Assembly (NCBI GenBank): GCA_028753945.1
Contig: JAPNXP010000005.1
Span: forward strand, 1,798,001-1,862,000
Direction: 5' to 3'
Origin: Hexactinellida sp. DTS-2022
Taxonomy: Eukaryota > Porifera > Hexactinellida
DNA: 64,000 bases
Part shown: piece after piece, positions 45,396-55,549 of the stretch
How the letters are laid out: every line of letters starts with the position of its first letter
Numbering within the stretch: the first letter of the stretch is position 1
Position numbers and translations under genes: made by a program
The notes under the pieces: model-generated
Databases searched by the model: none
What the model was told of the DNA's origin: nothing
The model's input: only the letters and a program-made list of their open reading frames with translations

Positions 45396-45839
45396 CATCT
45401 GTAGTCTCGTTCCTTGAGACGAACTCCCTTCCAAGAGTGTTGATTAATCAATCAATGTCCATATTTATCGGTTTTCAAACATCCAGCTGATTGAGAGATT
45501 CGCAAGGGTTCCACGATTATAACACTAACTTGAAGAAACTTGTCAATAGTAATAATGTTTTGGACTGAAATGACAATATTTTATGTCTTATTGACAATAT
45601 AAATGTGGTATCAAGGTGCCAAAAAACGATCCTTGGAGATCTTAATGTCAGATGATTTAGAGACAGTGAATTTTCTGTTCTTCTTCGTACAAGTCAACAC
45701 TCTGTTTGATTGCCTATATACAATAACATACAACATGTTAAAATACAAAACTTTTACATTTAGCACAACTTGACATACTTGGATCTGTAAATCATGCTCC
45801 TTTTGTCTCTATCAAGCCGCTGATACTTGATAGTGTGAT

Positions 45840-46018
45840 CAATAAGACCATCTGGGCCACCAGGAAGGTATTTAGGTACTGCGCTTTAATTCAATGTAGC
45901 TTTTATTGGTCGTATCTTCGCTTGGCCATCAATGTCAAGATAAGTTTGTGCGTCAATGATATCATCAGGATCAAAGTGTTTAGCACAAACGAAAATGGTT
46001 TTCAGTGTGTGAAGATCT
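45840..46018 (-). pseudogene. THAP domain, second half-exon
   Basis: Minus strand TIFVCAKHFDPDDIIDAQ provides the C-x2-H pair. RPIKATLN, one stop, then SAVPKYLPGGP provides the AVP box that ends the domain. Together with 46370-46257 all zinc ligands of a C2CH THAP module are present. The single stop and the upstream frameshift make it a relic. Confidence 0.65.
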
Positions 46019-46062
46019 AGCATATAATTACATAATTACGTATGATGAATTAAAGAGCATCC

Positions 46063-46215
46063 TTATATGTAGACGGTCTATATAAAAAGCCCATACAAAT
46101 AAGCCAAAATTGTCGACCGTCTATAAATTCTGTAGACCAAAAGCCCTCCCGTCTATGGGTATTACTAATGTATATGTAAGAAAACCTGGTCTAGAAATAG
46201 ACGGTCTACATATAA
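46063..46215. mobile_element. Small TIR element in the THAP intron
   Basis: TTATATGTAGACGGTCTAT at the left and the complement of TTATATGTAGACCGTCTAT at the right, 153 bp, with further AGACC/GGTCT words inside. Lies between the two THAP half-exons. Confidence 0.5.
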
Positions 46216-46256
46216 GTTATTTATACTAGTAAAGCATACTCACCATCTCTATGCAG

Positions 46257-46370
46257 AAAACGTTTCCACTTGCGGCCCAGAAGGAATGTGAAATACTGCA
46301 ACACCAATATGGTCACTATAGTATGCAGTAGCACATCTGGGAGCAGAACAAGAGTTTGCATGAGTCCAGG
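46257..46370 (-). pseudogene. THAP domain, first half-exon
   Basis: Minus strand reads NSCSAPRCATAYYSDHIG then VAVFHIPSG, the C-x4-C pair and the FHxP box of a THAP domain. After a frameshift it continues GRKWKRFLHRD with the basic Trp helix and runs into a GTGAGT donor at 46256. The second half follows at 46018-45860, so the domain was split by an intron in this lineage, unlike the single-ORF THAP at 7151. Confidence 0.6.
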
Positions 46371-46599
46371 ATATAAATAAACAAGGAGCTAGCATTATAA
46401 AGGCAAAGTATGATTGAATTAAAGAGAATTTGTAATTAGAATAGCTAATATTTATAGACGAATCTCGTTACTATTTTTCTAAACCAGAGCATTGTAGTTT
46501 TAATCAAAATAGATATACTTACATTATGGGTATATAAGAAAATCGCCTTCATCTTATCCCTGGTCCAGGCGCATTTGGCTCAGTGAAATGGCCTTATGT

Positions 46600-47340
46600 T
46601 TAGTAGGCTATGGAAATATACATTACCCTGGCAACCGAGGAATGTGATAACATTCCATTTATAATTTTGATATATTTCATCTAACTAGTTATGGGCACAG
46701 GGGTTTATCTAGGTGCTTGGACGGTACTTTTAAGTGCCGGCCAGGCATCAGTTGTGATGAAAAAGTGCGTGAATTTAGGTGCCGGTTTGGCACTTAATTA
46801 GTTGTCGCGTGTATGGCCAGATTTTCTGGTCGAGAAATGCTCATATAGACAACTGTTTGTGCACCGTAGCAATTTACCTCCTTTAAATATTGCCGCATCA
46901 TTGAATTATACTGATTATGTATTATGGGTAATACATTTAGGGTGCCGGAAAATTTATACCTCAATAATAAAGTGCCAGCCACGAAAATGATAGATAAACC
47001 CCTGTATGGGCATCATCATGTTCCAATTTAGAACATTTAGAACGCGTCTAACTATGTTAAAAGCAGGCTAAAAAAACACGATAATACCCACCAAAAATAG
47101 CAATTACGTGATCAAATGATGACATTACTCAATTCTGAAGGGTGCTATGTATACCTTGATACCATTTTCCTATATAGTTATAGAACATTTATGAAGTCTA
47201 TCACTACTAGTTATTTAGATAACGATAAATAACCTATTTATCAAATGCCTTCCTTTAATCCATGGTCCAGTTTTACAAAGTTGGTGCATAGGCCTTATAT
47301 AACGTAGGTCACGACTGACGTAATTAATTATATAATTAAT
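46600..47340. repeat. Repeat Z, copy 2, interrupted by a hAT MITE
   Basis: Same sequence as 35235-36180 without its pogo-like MITE. It carries 46698-47004 instead. Confidence 0.8.
46698..47004. mobile_element. hAT-type MITE
   Basis: CAGGGGTTTATCTA and exact complement, exact 8-bp duplication TATGGGCA (46690-46697, 47005-47012). The empty site is TATGGACA in repeat Z copy 1 at 35872-35880. The interior repeats GTGCCGG words. Confidence 0.93.
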
Positions 47341-47405
47341 CCAGTCTTTATTTGACTTGTATAGAAGCTTCCAATTTGTTTATTAGGTGTTATCGAGGGG
47401 CGCAT

Positions 47406-47520
47406 GCATTAGGTCGAATTATGGTGTTGGCATTAGGTCGAATTTAAAATGTATGCATTAGGTCGAATTAAAATGTATGCATTAGGTCGAATTTCATGTG
47501 TTGGCATTAGGTCGAATTTC
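47406..47520. repeat. Left terminal array of the Mutator-like element
   Basis: Five copies of GCATTAGGTCGAATT spaced 20-27 bp apart with alternating linkers (TGTGTTG or AATGTAT). Mirrored at 49495-49640. Likely transposase-binding sites. Confidence 0.85.
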
Positions 47521-47632
47521 AATTGTCTTATTCAGTAAGTGATTAATTTCTAAATAAATGTGAGAATTGAAAGTTTAATGTGAAATATGAAATCAAGTTA
47601 TATTAGGTATGTGTTGTAAATGTGATGAGATT

Positions 47633-47884
47633 TTAATTAAGAAAAATTTGAAATTTGGCTTCAATTATGCCTCTGCACGTTGGACAAGTCTGTTGAAGTT
47701 GTTCAATTGTGTCGCTACACTGTGTGCAACAATTTACATGCTTGCAAGGCATGAATAGCCATGTGGTGCTCCTTGTTTGTAGACAAACTGCGCATTTATT
47801 TGTATCAATACTGCCGAAAGTTTCAGGCTCCTCATGTATATCAGAATCATCTGAAATATTTGTGTCTTCTAATGAAAGAAGCAT
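47633..47884 (-). CDS. RING-finger C-terminus of the Phantom element
   Basis: 83-residue ORF. After an acidic start (EDTNISDDSDIHEEPETFG) it has a complete C3HC4 RING: CAVC, then CKH, CC and C, then CPTC (residues about 31-71), of the short type found at the C-terminus of IAP proteins. RING domains act as ubiquitin ligases. It lies 330 bp after the transposase core on the same strand inside the 9-bp duplication, so it belongs to the transposon, either as its last exon or a separate ORF. Whether it is joined to the transposase by splicing cannot be told. All zinc ligands are intact, unlike the rest of the element. Confidence 0.75.
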   Translation of the reverse strand: MLLSLEDTNISDDSDIHEEPETFGSIDTNKCAVCLQTRSTTWLFMPCKHVNCCTQCSDTIEQLQQTCPTCRGIIEAKFQIFLN

Positions 47885-48219
47885 TGCCTATATAGCAACT
47901 AATACTTTCGAGAAATTGTATGGGAGAGTAACTCCCACTTAACAGTTTTTCTTTGCATCGCTTTCGACGTTCATTATAAATTATGTTCTTCTTTTTGCTT
48001 GGTCTCGTTATCTCTCTTCCTTGCTGTATCCGGGCCATTTCACAATCATAGTCAGCAATAATTTCGTTAATGACAGTCAGGAAATTCCAAATTCTTGGAT
48101 GGCTTGATTTTATGATGCACTTTAATTTTGCATGGTAGCTTTCTGCTGCATTGTTTGTTATATTGTCAAGTTAAAAAATATATAGTTCTTCGGGGCCAAT
48201 TTTAGTCAGCCACTACTTC

Positions 48220-48940
48220 TTAAAATAATTCAAAAATACTTCCAAGTTTGGTCATTTGACTCTGTTGCAATGTTGGAATCTGAAGAAGGGAGTATGTTGG
48301 AAGAATCAATTCAGCTGGAAGAAACGGAATTGCCATAATCTTCTCAACGAATGATGCACATTCGGAATTTCCTCGGTAAGTCGAAGCCAAACCACACTTT
48401 TGAGTTTTTCTCCAAATAGCTTGCGTATAATGGAACCAGCACCCGTTCATCCTGATTCCAGGATAAACTCGCTTGACAGCATTCCGAGCTGCATGTTCCC
48501 AATCTGACATTACGCAACCCGGTTCTAGCTGAGGTACAAGTTCTCGTATCTTCTGTAAACTGCCACATATAACTCCTCATCTTTATTAGTCAGCAAGCAG
48601 TGAATGGCTGGAATTGCATGTCTCCCGGCTGTAAGAAAAAGAGTCCACAATTGGTAAAATGGTTTAGGTAAGGTGTAGAATGTACCGTCAAATTGGATAT
48701 TGGTAATATCTGCGGGCAGATCGTATAATTTGTCAGAAAAGAAAATGACAGCTATCCGACCATCTACAATGACAGTATCCTTAAGATTTACTGCAAAGGT
48801 AGTTGTGGGTAGAACTTCACTAAATTCACTAGCAGACTGTGGGATCTTAGGCGCCGATAGTGCCGATTTGGGCGGGTCCGGACCCGCCCAAATTTTAGAG
48901 GAAATCATAAGAAATCGGCGCCAATGTGTGGGATCATAGG
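48220..48940 (-). pseudogene. MULE transposase core of the Phantom element
   Basis: 48908-48525 reads SASEFSEVLPTTTF, then ITNIQFDGTFYTLPKPFYQL (first catalytic Asp in FDGTF) and PAIHCLLTNKDEELY. 48580-48220 in the next frames gives SDWEHAARNAVKRVYPG (second Asp, in SDWE) and GCWFHYTQAIWRKTQKCGL (the CxxHxxxAxxR-like block of MULE domains). One frameshift near 48530 separates the halves, and an 81-bp MITE (48847-48927) interrupts the N-terminal part. The catalytic blocks are preserved enough for secure family assignment. Confidence 0.85.
48847..48927. mobile_element. 81-bp MITE inside the transposase
   Basis: Exact 8-bp duplication GTGGGATC (48839-48846, 48928-48935), ends TTAGGCGCCGAT and ATCGGCGCCAATGT, palindromic centre GGGCGGGTCCGGACCCGCCC. 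Confidence 0.8.
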
Positions 48941-49120
48941 TTGTAATATTTTCCTTGCGCGAAACATTGACGATTCACATTCTTTAAATGTGACTTGAGA
49001 AGCTGAGGGATCTGATCTCGTAACATCGTTGAATATTTGTCTCAGGTTGTATTGCGAGGTTTGAGCTATTGTTTTGCACTTTGTTTAAATTGCATATACT
49101 TCAGCACTATAGTCTTGTAA

Positions 49121-49438
49121 TCATCCATGATTATGTTCTGACTTAGGATAAATCAAATTCGTAGCCTTTTCCAATTTCGCACTTCCTTTGCAGTCTTTTC
49201 TGAAAAATACACATCTTAAGTAGAGAATATTTTCTTTAGATTTATGACAGAAGTATTTGTAGCCATCAGAGGAGGTGAAGACTTTTCCAGTATTACGTTT
49301 GTATTGGTCGTGTGAATAGTCCATGCGTAAGTTAACAATAATGTACATATTATAATCATCATGAAATTTATAATAAATGAACAATAAAAACTGTTTTATT
49401 ATTGAAAAAACACCAAAATTGTTATTATTAAGTAACAA
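49121..49438 (-). CDS. FLYWCH zinc finger of the Phantom element
   Basis: ORF of 105 residues. From residue about 60 it reads GKVFTSSDGYKYFCHKS, then LYLRCVFFRKDCKGSAKL and ends in SEHNHG. The pattern F..GY.Y......YLRC.....C.GSAKL...HNH is the FLYWCH zinc finger (two Cys, two His), the DNA-binding module of Phantom transposases. It stands at the N-terminal side of the MULE core on the same strand, with about 180 bp of non-matching sequence between, perhaps an intron. The first 55 residues are probably not coding; the true start may be MDYSHDQYKRNTG. Confidence 0.85.
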   Translation of the reverse strand: MLLNNNNFGVFSIIKQFLLFIYYKFHDDYNMYIIVNLRMDYSHDQYKRNTGKVFTSSDGYKYFCHKSKENILYLRCVFFRKDCKGSAKLEKATNLIYPKSEHNHG

Positions 49439-49656
49439 AGTAAGACATTTGTACGAAACCTACTACATACAACTATTATTCGACTTAATGTAAACAATGG
49501 AATTCGACCCAATGCCAACACATGAAATTCGACCTAATGCCAACACATGAAATTCGACCTAATGCATACATTTTAATTCGACCTAATGCATACATTATAA
49601 ATTCGACCTAATGCCAACACAATAATTCGACCTAATACAGCGTCCCCGTTATCGAG

Positions 49657-50750
49657 TGTGCGAAAATATGGTAGCCAAATTAATTATATTTACTATTTAT
49701 GACAAATAATTAATCTTAATAAAATTAAGTTGGCATTGAAATAGATGTTAGTTAATAATCATTTGAATAATTATTTATACTAATTTGCTAAATAACATTA
49801 ATCTCAGAGATGATACAAGATAGAAAAAATTTCATATTTATCAATTGATCCTTATGCCACGTAACAACTCTAGAAATGGGTCTTGACACCATGAGGTGAT
49901 GATGACATCGTCAAAAAATGTGTTTTTACAATTTTGTAAATTCTATATTTCGAATGGGTTGGTTGGTATTGGGTGATCACCCATACGCACATAAAAAAGC
50001 TGACTCATCACTTTTTATATTCTACTGAAACTTGGATATCTTTGAAATGAATTGAGCTAAAACTAAACTTCTAAGTTCTAACTCACTAAGGATCGTTGCC
50101 TTCCGAAACATCTTTCTGAAATGGTTCAATACCTTCATAGTGATGATTACATGTCGAAAAAAATATCCAAAATTGCAGCTGTACAGACACATTTTCATTT
50201 GGAGGCACTATCAAATAACCAACCAACTAAATATTGTGCCTCCAAGGGAACATGCGTCGGCACAGCTGCAATTTTGGATTTTTATTATTATTATTTCTAC
50301 GTAAAATGTGCCCTTGATGGGCTGAAACTTGGCATGTAGGTGCGGTGTTGCCGTCTAATTTGCACATGGGGTTACGATTTTTGATTAACAAATTTTGGAC
50401 ACATTTTTAACACCTTTCAAAGAATTTCTGGTCCATAACTAAAGAGATATTATACGCGACCCACAATTGTTATTTCACGATTGGATTCAGCATAAAATTT
50501 GGCGTCTGATGGGAGAAGACAAATTTTAAGAATGGACTTAATTCATGCCATAAATGGAGGTTGAAATTTCTTTGTTTACTCACACTTCAGTTTCAGTAAA
50601 AGTGTTAAATCTAATTCTATTGTTTCACATGTAATAATTATATTGATTTAACTTGTTAAATCTTACTCTATTGTTTCAACTTGCGATAATTATATTGATT
50701 TAACTTATAAATTCCAGCTGGCTTCTATTTAATTGTAGTATTACTATACA
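49657..50750 (-). repeat. Repeat X, copy 2 (reverse)
   Basis: Continues the repeat split by the Mutator-like element: GTGTGCGAAAATATGG, CCTTATGCCACGTAAC, GGTGATCACCC, then the hairpin at 50165-50281 and TTTAACTTGTTAAATC words at 50640-50710. Confidence 0.8.
50165..50281. repeat. X hairpin 1
   Basis: ATCCAAAATTGCAGCTGT facing ACAGCTGCAATTTTGGAT, about 42-bp arms with some mismatches, loop containing CCAACCAACTAAATATT. Confidence 0.85.
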
Positions 50751-50859
50751 ATGGATTAACAAAATAACAAAATATAAGGAATTTGTTGATTCAACTCAAC
50801 CAACCGTGGATACCATTGCTAAAATAAATAACTACGTAATATTATAATATAATATCAAT

Positions 50860-51440
50860 ACATAATGAATGAATGGCATTAAACTCAAGATGGTTTATGA
50901 TAGAAACAAACTTCAAATTTATCTACCGTTCCTTGTGACTCGGACCAATTAACAAATGGTTCTTGACACCTTGAGGCGTTGATGACATGGCGAAAAAATC
51001 CTAGATTGCAGCTGTGCCGACAGCATGTTCCTTTGGAGGCACCATCAATAAACCACCACCAAATATAGTGCCACCAAAGGAACATGCTGTCGGCACAGCT
51101 GCAATTTAGGATTGTTTTTACTCCGTAGACGGTTCCTTGGCCAGGCTTTATAGTTGATGGACTGAAACTTGGCATGTAGGTGCGATGGGACCGTCTAATT
51201 TGCATCTGGGGTTACGATTTTTGATTAACGAATTTTGCACACCTTTTTAACACCTTTCAAAATTTGTCTGGTCCATAACACAAAAATGTTTTACTAAACC
51301 CCCAATTTTTATTTCACCATTGGATTCATCTTAAAATTCTGCGTCTGATGGGAGAAGAGAATTTTAAAAATGGGTTTAATTTCTGCAATAAATTGGGGTT
51401 GAAATTTCTATGTTTACTCACATTTAATTTCAGTAAAACG
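50860..51440 (-). repeat. Repeat X, copy 3 (reverse)
   Basis: TGGTTTATGATAGAAACAAAC, GGTTCTTGACACCTTGAGG, the hairpin at 51000-51113, then GTCCATAACACAAAAATG shared with copy 2. Ends in an unreliable G run at 51439-51458. Confidence 0.8.
51000..51113. repeat. X hairpin 2, nearly perfect 42-bp stem
   Basis: Left arm CTAGATTGCAGCTGTGCCGA continuing to 51041; right arm 51068-51109 is its complement with very few mismatches. Loop of about 26 nt. Resembles a fold-back MITE or a small-RNA-type hairpin. Confidence 0.88.
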
Positions 51441-51656
51441 GGGGGGGGGGGGGGGGGCGGGAACTATTTTGTCTGATATAGGAGTACTTTATGTTAATGC
51501 GGAATTGCTATACGCCCTGGACAGGGAGTCCATAATTAGCCGTTTTACTGAGATACCCCACCGTATACTATTATAGGACAGAATATTTAACTAAGTTGGT
51601 CATTAAAAATATCGATTTTGGTTTGAATGTCAATTTTTGGAATGTTTACAATCATT

Positions 51657-51808
51657 GCCGGCGCCACGTATTATGAGGTGTGGGTGTAGTGGGTAGTGGG
51701 TGTCCACTGTATAGTCTAGTGGGTGTCATTGTACAAGCACCGCTTCATTTCCTTGAGGAAGTGGGTGTCCGGACACCCAGGACACTCCCGGTGGCGCCGG
51801 CCCTGACA
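51657..51808. mobile_element. Probable hAT remnant, GTGGGTGTCC-rich
   Basis: GCCGGCGCCACG at the left and GGTGGCGCCGGCCCTG at the right are complementary. GTGGGTGTCC repeated inside. No clear duplication. Confidence 0.5.
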
Positions 51809-51934
51809 ACTATTGGGTTTGCCCATGCAGCGCATTGGTCCGCCCCCCGCTCCTGCACTATACTATAGTATAGTCGGCTGTGTAAATAATTTGCTAAGTA
51901 TGAGGGAAAATACTTAATCTGTAGCTATTTTTGA

Positions 51935-52739
51935 CAGTACATAATGGATATAGTGATAATGCTGGCGACATGGGATTTTTGGCCAATTATCACTATATCC
52001 AATACATACATCACTATATCCAATATATCACTATATCCATTATGTCAATGTATCCACTAAATCAATTCAAACTAATATATGACTGTATACATTGTCAGTA
52101 CTTGAAATTCCTAATCGAATTCAACTAGTAACGATATTTATACTGTAAAAAAAATTAAAATATGGGTGCCAAGGATGGTAAAAAATCTAGGGCTAAACGA
52201 ATATACCGAATATTCGAATATTCGTTCGATATGATAGAACGAATATTCGTTCGTTTGCAAACGAATATTCGTTATGAAACGAATATTAGATTGGAACAAA
52301 TATTCGTTGACTAATTTTTGGACAACAACAGGACTTTTGTATAGCTTAGAGATATCGTAAATATATATTCCCACTTAAACTAGCTGATTATTAGTTAACT
52401 TGTGTATTATACCATTGTAACATTATCAAAGTCCTATTTTCCAATGTATTTTGTCTCTAGAAATTGATTAATGCTCAGTCATCCAAACGAACGAATATTC
52501 GAATATTCGTTAGTTCAGAAAAAGATTCGCTCGTTACATTTCTAATATTCGTTTCAGCCCTACAAAAATCGAATATTATTGTACAATTTGTGCACAAATT
52601 ATCACTATATCCAATAATTACGTAACTATAACCAAGAAAATTTGTATGGGGTTTGCTCGGGGACACACCTAAAGAGGAAAAATCATCATTATATCCAATA
52701 TATCACTATATCCAATATCACTATATCCATTATGTACTG
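51935..52739. mobile_element. TIR element with ATCACTATATCCA repeats
   Basis: CAGTACATAATGGATATAGTG and exact complement at the right. ATCACTATATCCA occurs at least six times near both ends. CAGT ends suggest a pogo-like affinity. A related inner segment is at 33815-33920. A hAT element at 52188-52562 is nested in it. Confidence 0.75.
52188..52562. mobile_element. hAT-type MITE, CGAATATTCG-rich
   Basis: TAGGGCT(G)AAACGAATAT ends, flanking 8-mers AAAAAATC and CAAAAATC (7 of 8). Iterated CGAATATTCG words, which self-pair. Confidence 0.82.
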
Positions 52740-53380
52740 TACTCAATTTTCAGGGAAATAATAACTTTACTGAGTTTAAATTAATTAAAGTTGAAGATAA
52801 AAGTAATTAGTGAATAAAGTCTTTGCAGGGAGCAAATATTACCATTAAAAGCTTATGATAAGTATAATTGCAATGACATAAATTCAATGCCCAAAATATG
52901 GTGGTGCCATATGACAATAAATGATGACGCAACAAGAAAATCAACTTCCCAACCATGGGAGATAGAGCTTAGCTCTAAACTCCTAGTACTATTTGCCATT
53001 AATTTCAAGTCACATGTGCAACTAAATTTATATTGGAATCGTGTTTTTATCGAAGTTTTAAATTTAGGTTGTGCTACTTCGACACAATTTAAAACTAATA
53101 AAAATCTTGTCCAGGGAAGTTTAAAAAATTTATGCTTCATAATGTACAAACCAAATCTGGCTAAATTTTTCTACAATGTTCCCAACATATAATTTAATTA
53201 AATATATTAGTAGATTGTGGATAAAGTGTTTTTGCAAATATGGGAAGTGTTTTCGTTCTATAAAAAAAATCGGTGATTCGGGCAAAAAAGTGGATGGAAA
53301 TTGTGACTCTAGCCGTTTAACGCTAGGGCACTCATTGTTTGGATTGCGTATAAAGTAGAGCCTTAGTTTATCATGCGAAT
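52740..53380. other. Gene-free stretch
   Basis: Overlapping ORFs of about 100 codons exist on both strands (52853-53192), but none shows a recognisable motif or splice context. Treated as chance. Confidence 0.4.
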
Positions 53381-53388
53381 GTTTAGAT

Positions 53389-53706
53389 CAGGGGTTCCAA
53401 AACTGGGGTCCGCGAGGCACCTTTTATAGGACCGCGAGATATAATTAATACAATTTTTATAGTGAGATTTTTGCAAATTTTGTATTATAATCATTTCTTG
53501 TAAGCAAAGATTTAGTAATACAGGTTTAATATGTAGTTTAACCATAGTTTCGCTTTTTCTGCCATAATTTAGTATAGTTTTTTCAAAAGTATTTAAATTA
53601 CAAGTTGAGCAATTTTTGTATATTATTTCATGCGGGACCGAAAGACGTTCCCAAATGGATATGGGGACCAAAATGCCATTCTTTTCAAAAAGTTTGGGAA
53701 CCACTG
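53389..53706. mobile_element. hAT-type MITE with GGGTTCCAAAAC end
   Basis: CAGGGGTTCCAAAACTGGGG at the left, complement of CAGTGGTTCCCAAACTTTTT at the right, flanks GTTTAGAT and GTTTAGGT (7 of 8; the palindromic second copy keeps GTTTAGAT). The left boundary of the large palindrome falls inside it. Confidence 0.85.
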
Positions 53707-54976
53707 GTTTAGGTACTTCCCTAATAACAGTGCGCATATCATAGGCGGCGTAAGCAGCGTGCATGCGAGCACCTATATTTTGTCAGAAAATCTGGGCCTA
53801 GCTATTTTTAACGGCATCAACTGCATTTATAACTTCAGTATTCCTAATATTTAGATATTCTATCTGGATTTAATAAATACAGTAGACTCCGCTTAATAGC
53901 GCAACTGGTTAATCGGATCATGGCCTACTATCATAGACTACTTTAATTAAGGACTGTAGGCTGCCAGCTCGGGTCCTGGGACTTGGGTCCATTGTGTCTT
54001 ATTGATATCTCGTATTCCGCTAATGCTAGACACAGGAAATGTATTATTGTCGTATAGGAAGTCATATTTGGGAGTCCATTGGTCATATTGCCTTATCTAA
54101 AATATTTGTGGAATGTGAGTTTTGCGGTTTTCACACCTTTCCATATATGGTAATAATCTCAAATTCTCGACTTCAGCTTGAGTTATACATACGAAATGTA
54201 TTATAGTCGAATAGGAAGTCACATGTAAGGAAGATATTGGCATATAGACTATCACTAGTTAGCAGTGCTCAACAAATTAGGTTGGTTGTTGGCGTTAGCC
54301 ACCAAAAATCTTTCTTAAGCCACCAAATTTTGCCTTTGGAGGGTTAACTATTCCACCATTTGTGGATTATTTGCCTTGTGTAGATTATATTTTTTTGTTG
54401 CATTATTTGTTATTAATATTAGTGTTGTTTTACGGCATCAGAAGTTTGCTAAGCCATCAGTGTTTTTTAAACCACCCATTGTTTACCAATTTAAATCGGT
54501 AGGAGGTCCAACTGGCTGCTTTCCACCTTTTACACATTCGCCCAAACAATTCAAAATGTGATTCACGCACAAAGATTTCTCTTCGATCTTTGAGACCTCA
54601 GGATTATTTGCATTGCTTCAATCCACCTATTCCGTTCATTTTAATCAGTATGAAAACGTAGTATAAACTATTTCCCACCTAAATAATTATACCCTGCACA
54701 ATGCTTTGGCATAACTCGTATCCTGATGTCAGTCTCTCAGACGCTTCAAGTTGCGTGAATGCAACTGATAAACATAATACTATTATAATAGAGTTGAACT
54801 ATTAATAATCAAAGGTAGTTCAACAAATGTCAATAGTCAGTATTAGTCAAAAATCCATAACTAACATAATTTCCTAATTTTACATATCGATTCTAAATAA
54901 TCATTCTGGCTATTTTATAATCTCTACTCATAACTTATGTAACTATACTATCAACAAATTTAACCATATAAATATA

Positions 54977-55140
54977 CAGGTAAACCTCCGAAATGCGACA
55001 CTTTTGGGAGCAGCGCTTGTGCCGGATATTCGGAGGTTGCCCCCACATGCATTATTTATATTGAAAGTCAATCGGGAGAATGGTTTGTGCCGTATCTCGG
55101 AGGTTGTCGTATTGAGGTGCCGCTTTTAGAGGTTTACCTG
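54977..55140. mobile_element. pogo-like MITE in the palindrome spacer
   Basis: CAGGTAAACCTCCGAAATGC and the near-complement ...GCTTTTAGAGGTTTACCTG, TA on both sides (54975-54976, 55141-55142). 164 bp. Confidence 0.88.
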
Positions 55141-55241
55141 TATACCTTGTTACTTGTTTGTTTATAGCGAGTTTTAGTGATATATCTGTTTGTTATTTAT
55201 AACAATAAACTATGATACTACGAGTTATTAACTAATTACTG

Positions 55242-55549
55242 CAGTGCTCGACAAAATGTAATTTTGATGGTCACTAATTAAACCACCACCTCACTTTTTA
55301 TGGTAGCTAAAGAATAAACAATGGGTGGTTTAAGAAACCACTTATGGCTTAACAAACTTATGATGCCGTAAAACAACACTAATATTAATAACAAATAATG
55401 CAACAAAAAAATATAATCTACACAAGGCAAATAATCCACAAATGGTGGAATAGTTAACCCTCCAAAGGCAAAATTTGGTGGCTTAAGAAAGATTTTTGGT
55501 GGCTAACGCCAACAACCAACCTAATTTGTTGAGCACTGCTAACTAGTGA
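55242..55549. mobile_element. Possible hAT element with CAGTGCTC ends
   Basis: CAGTGCTCGACAAAATG at 55242 and the complement of CAGTGCTCAACAAATTAGG at 55530-55549. The flanks CTAATTACTG and CTAACTAGTG agree at 8 of 10. The right end is also present, reversed, at 54266 in the left arm, but the left end is not, so it predates the palindrome or straddles its spacer boundary. Confidence 0.5.

Larger units (their letters stand above)
44073..46595 (-). mobile_element. THAP-type transposon, third lineage
   Basis: CATTTCACT, then GGACCAGGGATAAGAT(A/G)A at 44090-44108 and again in reverse at about 46551-46570, form candidate terminal repeats. Inside, on the minus strand, are a split THAP domain (46370-46257, 46018-45860) and later ORFs (45007-44741, 44551-44273). 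A hAT element (44989-45395) and a small TIR element (46063-46215) lie within. Exact ends and duplication were not resolved. Confidence 0.5.
47398..49647 (-). mobile_element. Phantom-type Mutator-like element, nearly complete
   Basis: An exact 9-bp duplication GTTATCGAG (47389-47397, 49648-49656) flanks 2250 bp. The ends are GGGCGCATGCATTAGG and the complement of GGGGACGCTGTATTAGG, each followed by four to five copies of GCATTAGGTCGAATT. On the minus strand it encodes FLYWCH, MULE transposase and RING parts in that order. It lies in repeat X; 63692-63720 is the empty site. FLYWCH plus MULE defines the animal Phantom group. Stops, shifts and an 81-bp MITE show it is no longer active. Confidence 0.92.

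Noticed and set aside
51439-51458. Long G run as a G-quadruplex signal
   Set aside because: Single homopolymer inside a repeat whose other copies lack it. Probably slippage or sequencing error.
52853-53192. Overlapping ORFs of about 100 codons on both strands
   Set aside because: No motif, no splice signals, low-complexity AT-rich codons. Likely chance.
53363-53764. 133-codon minus-strand ORF and its twin at 56037-56495
   Set aside because: Both are the hAT MITE and flanks read in the palindrome arms. The sequence identity reflects duplication, not coding constraint.
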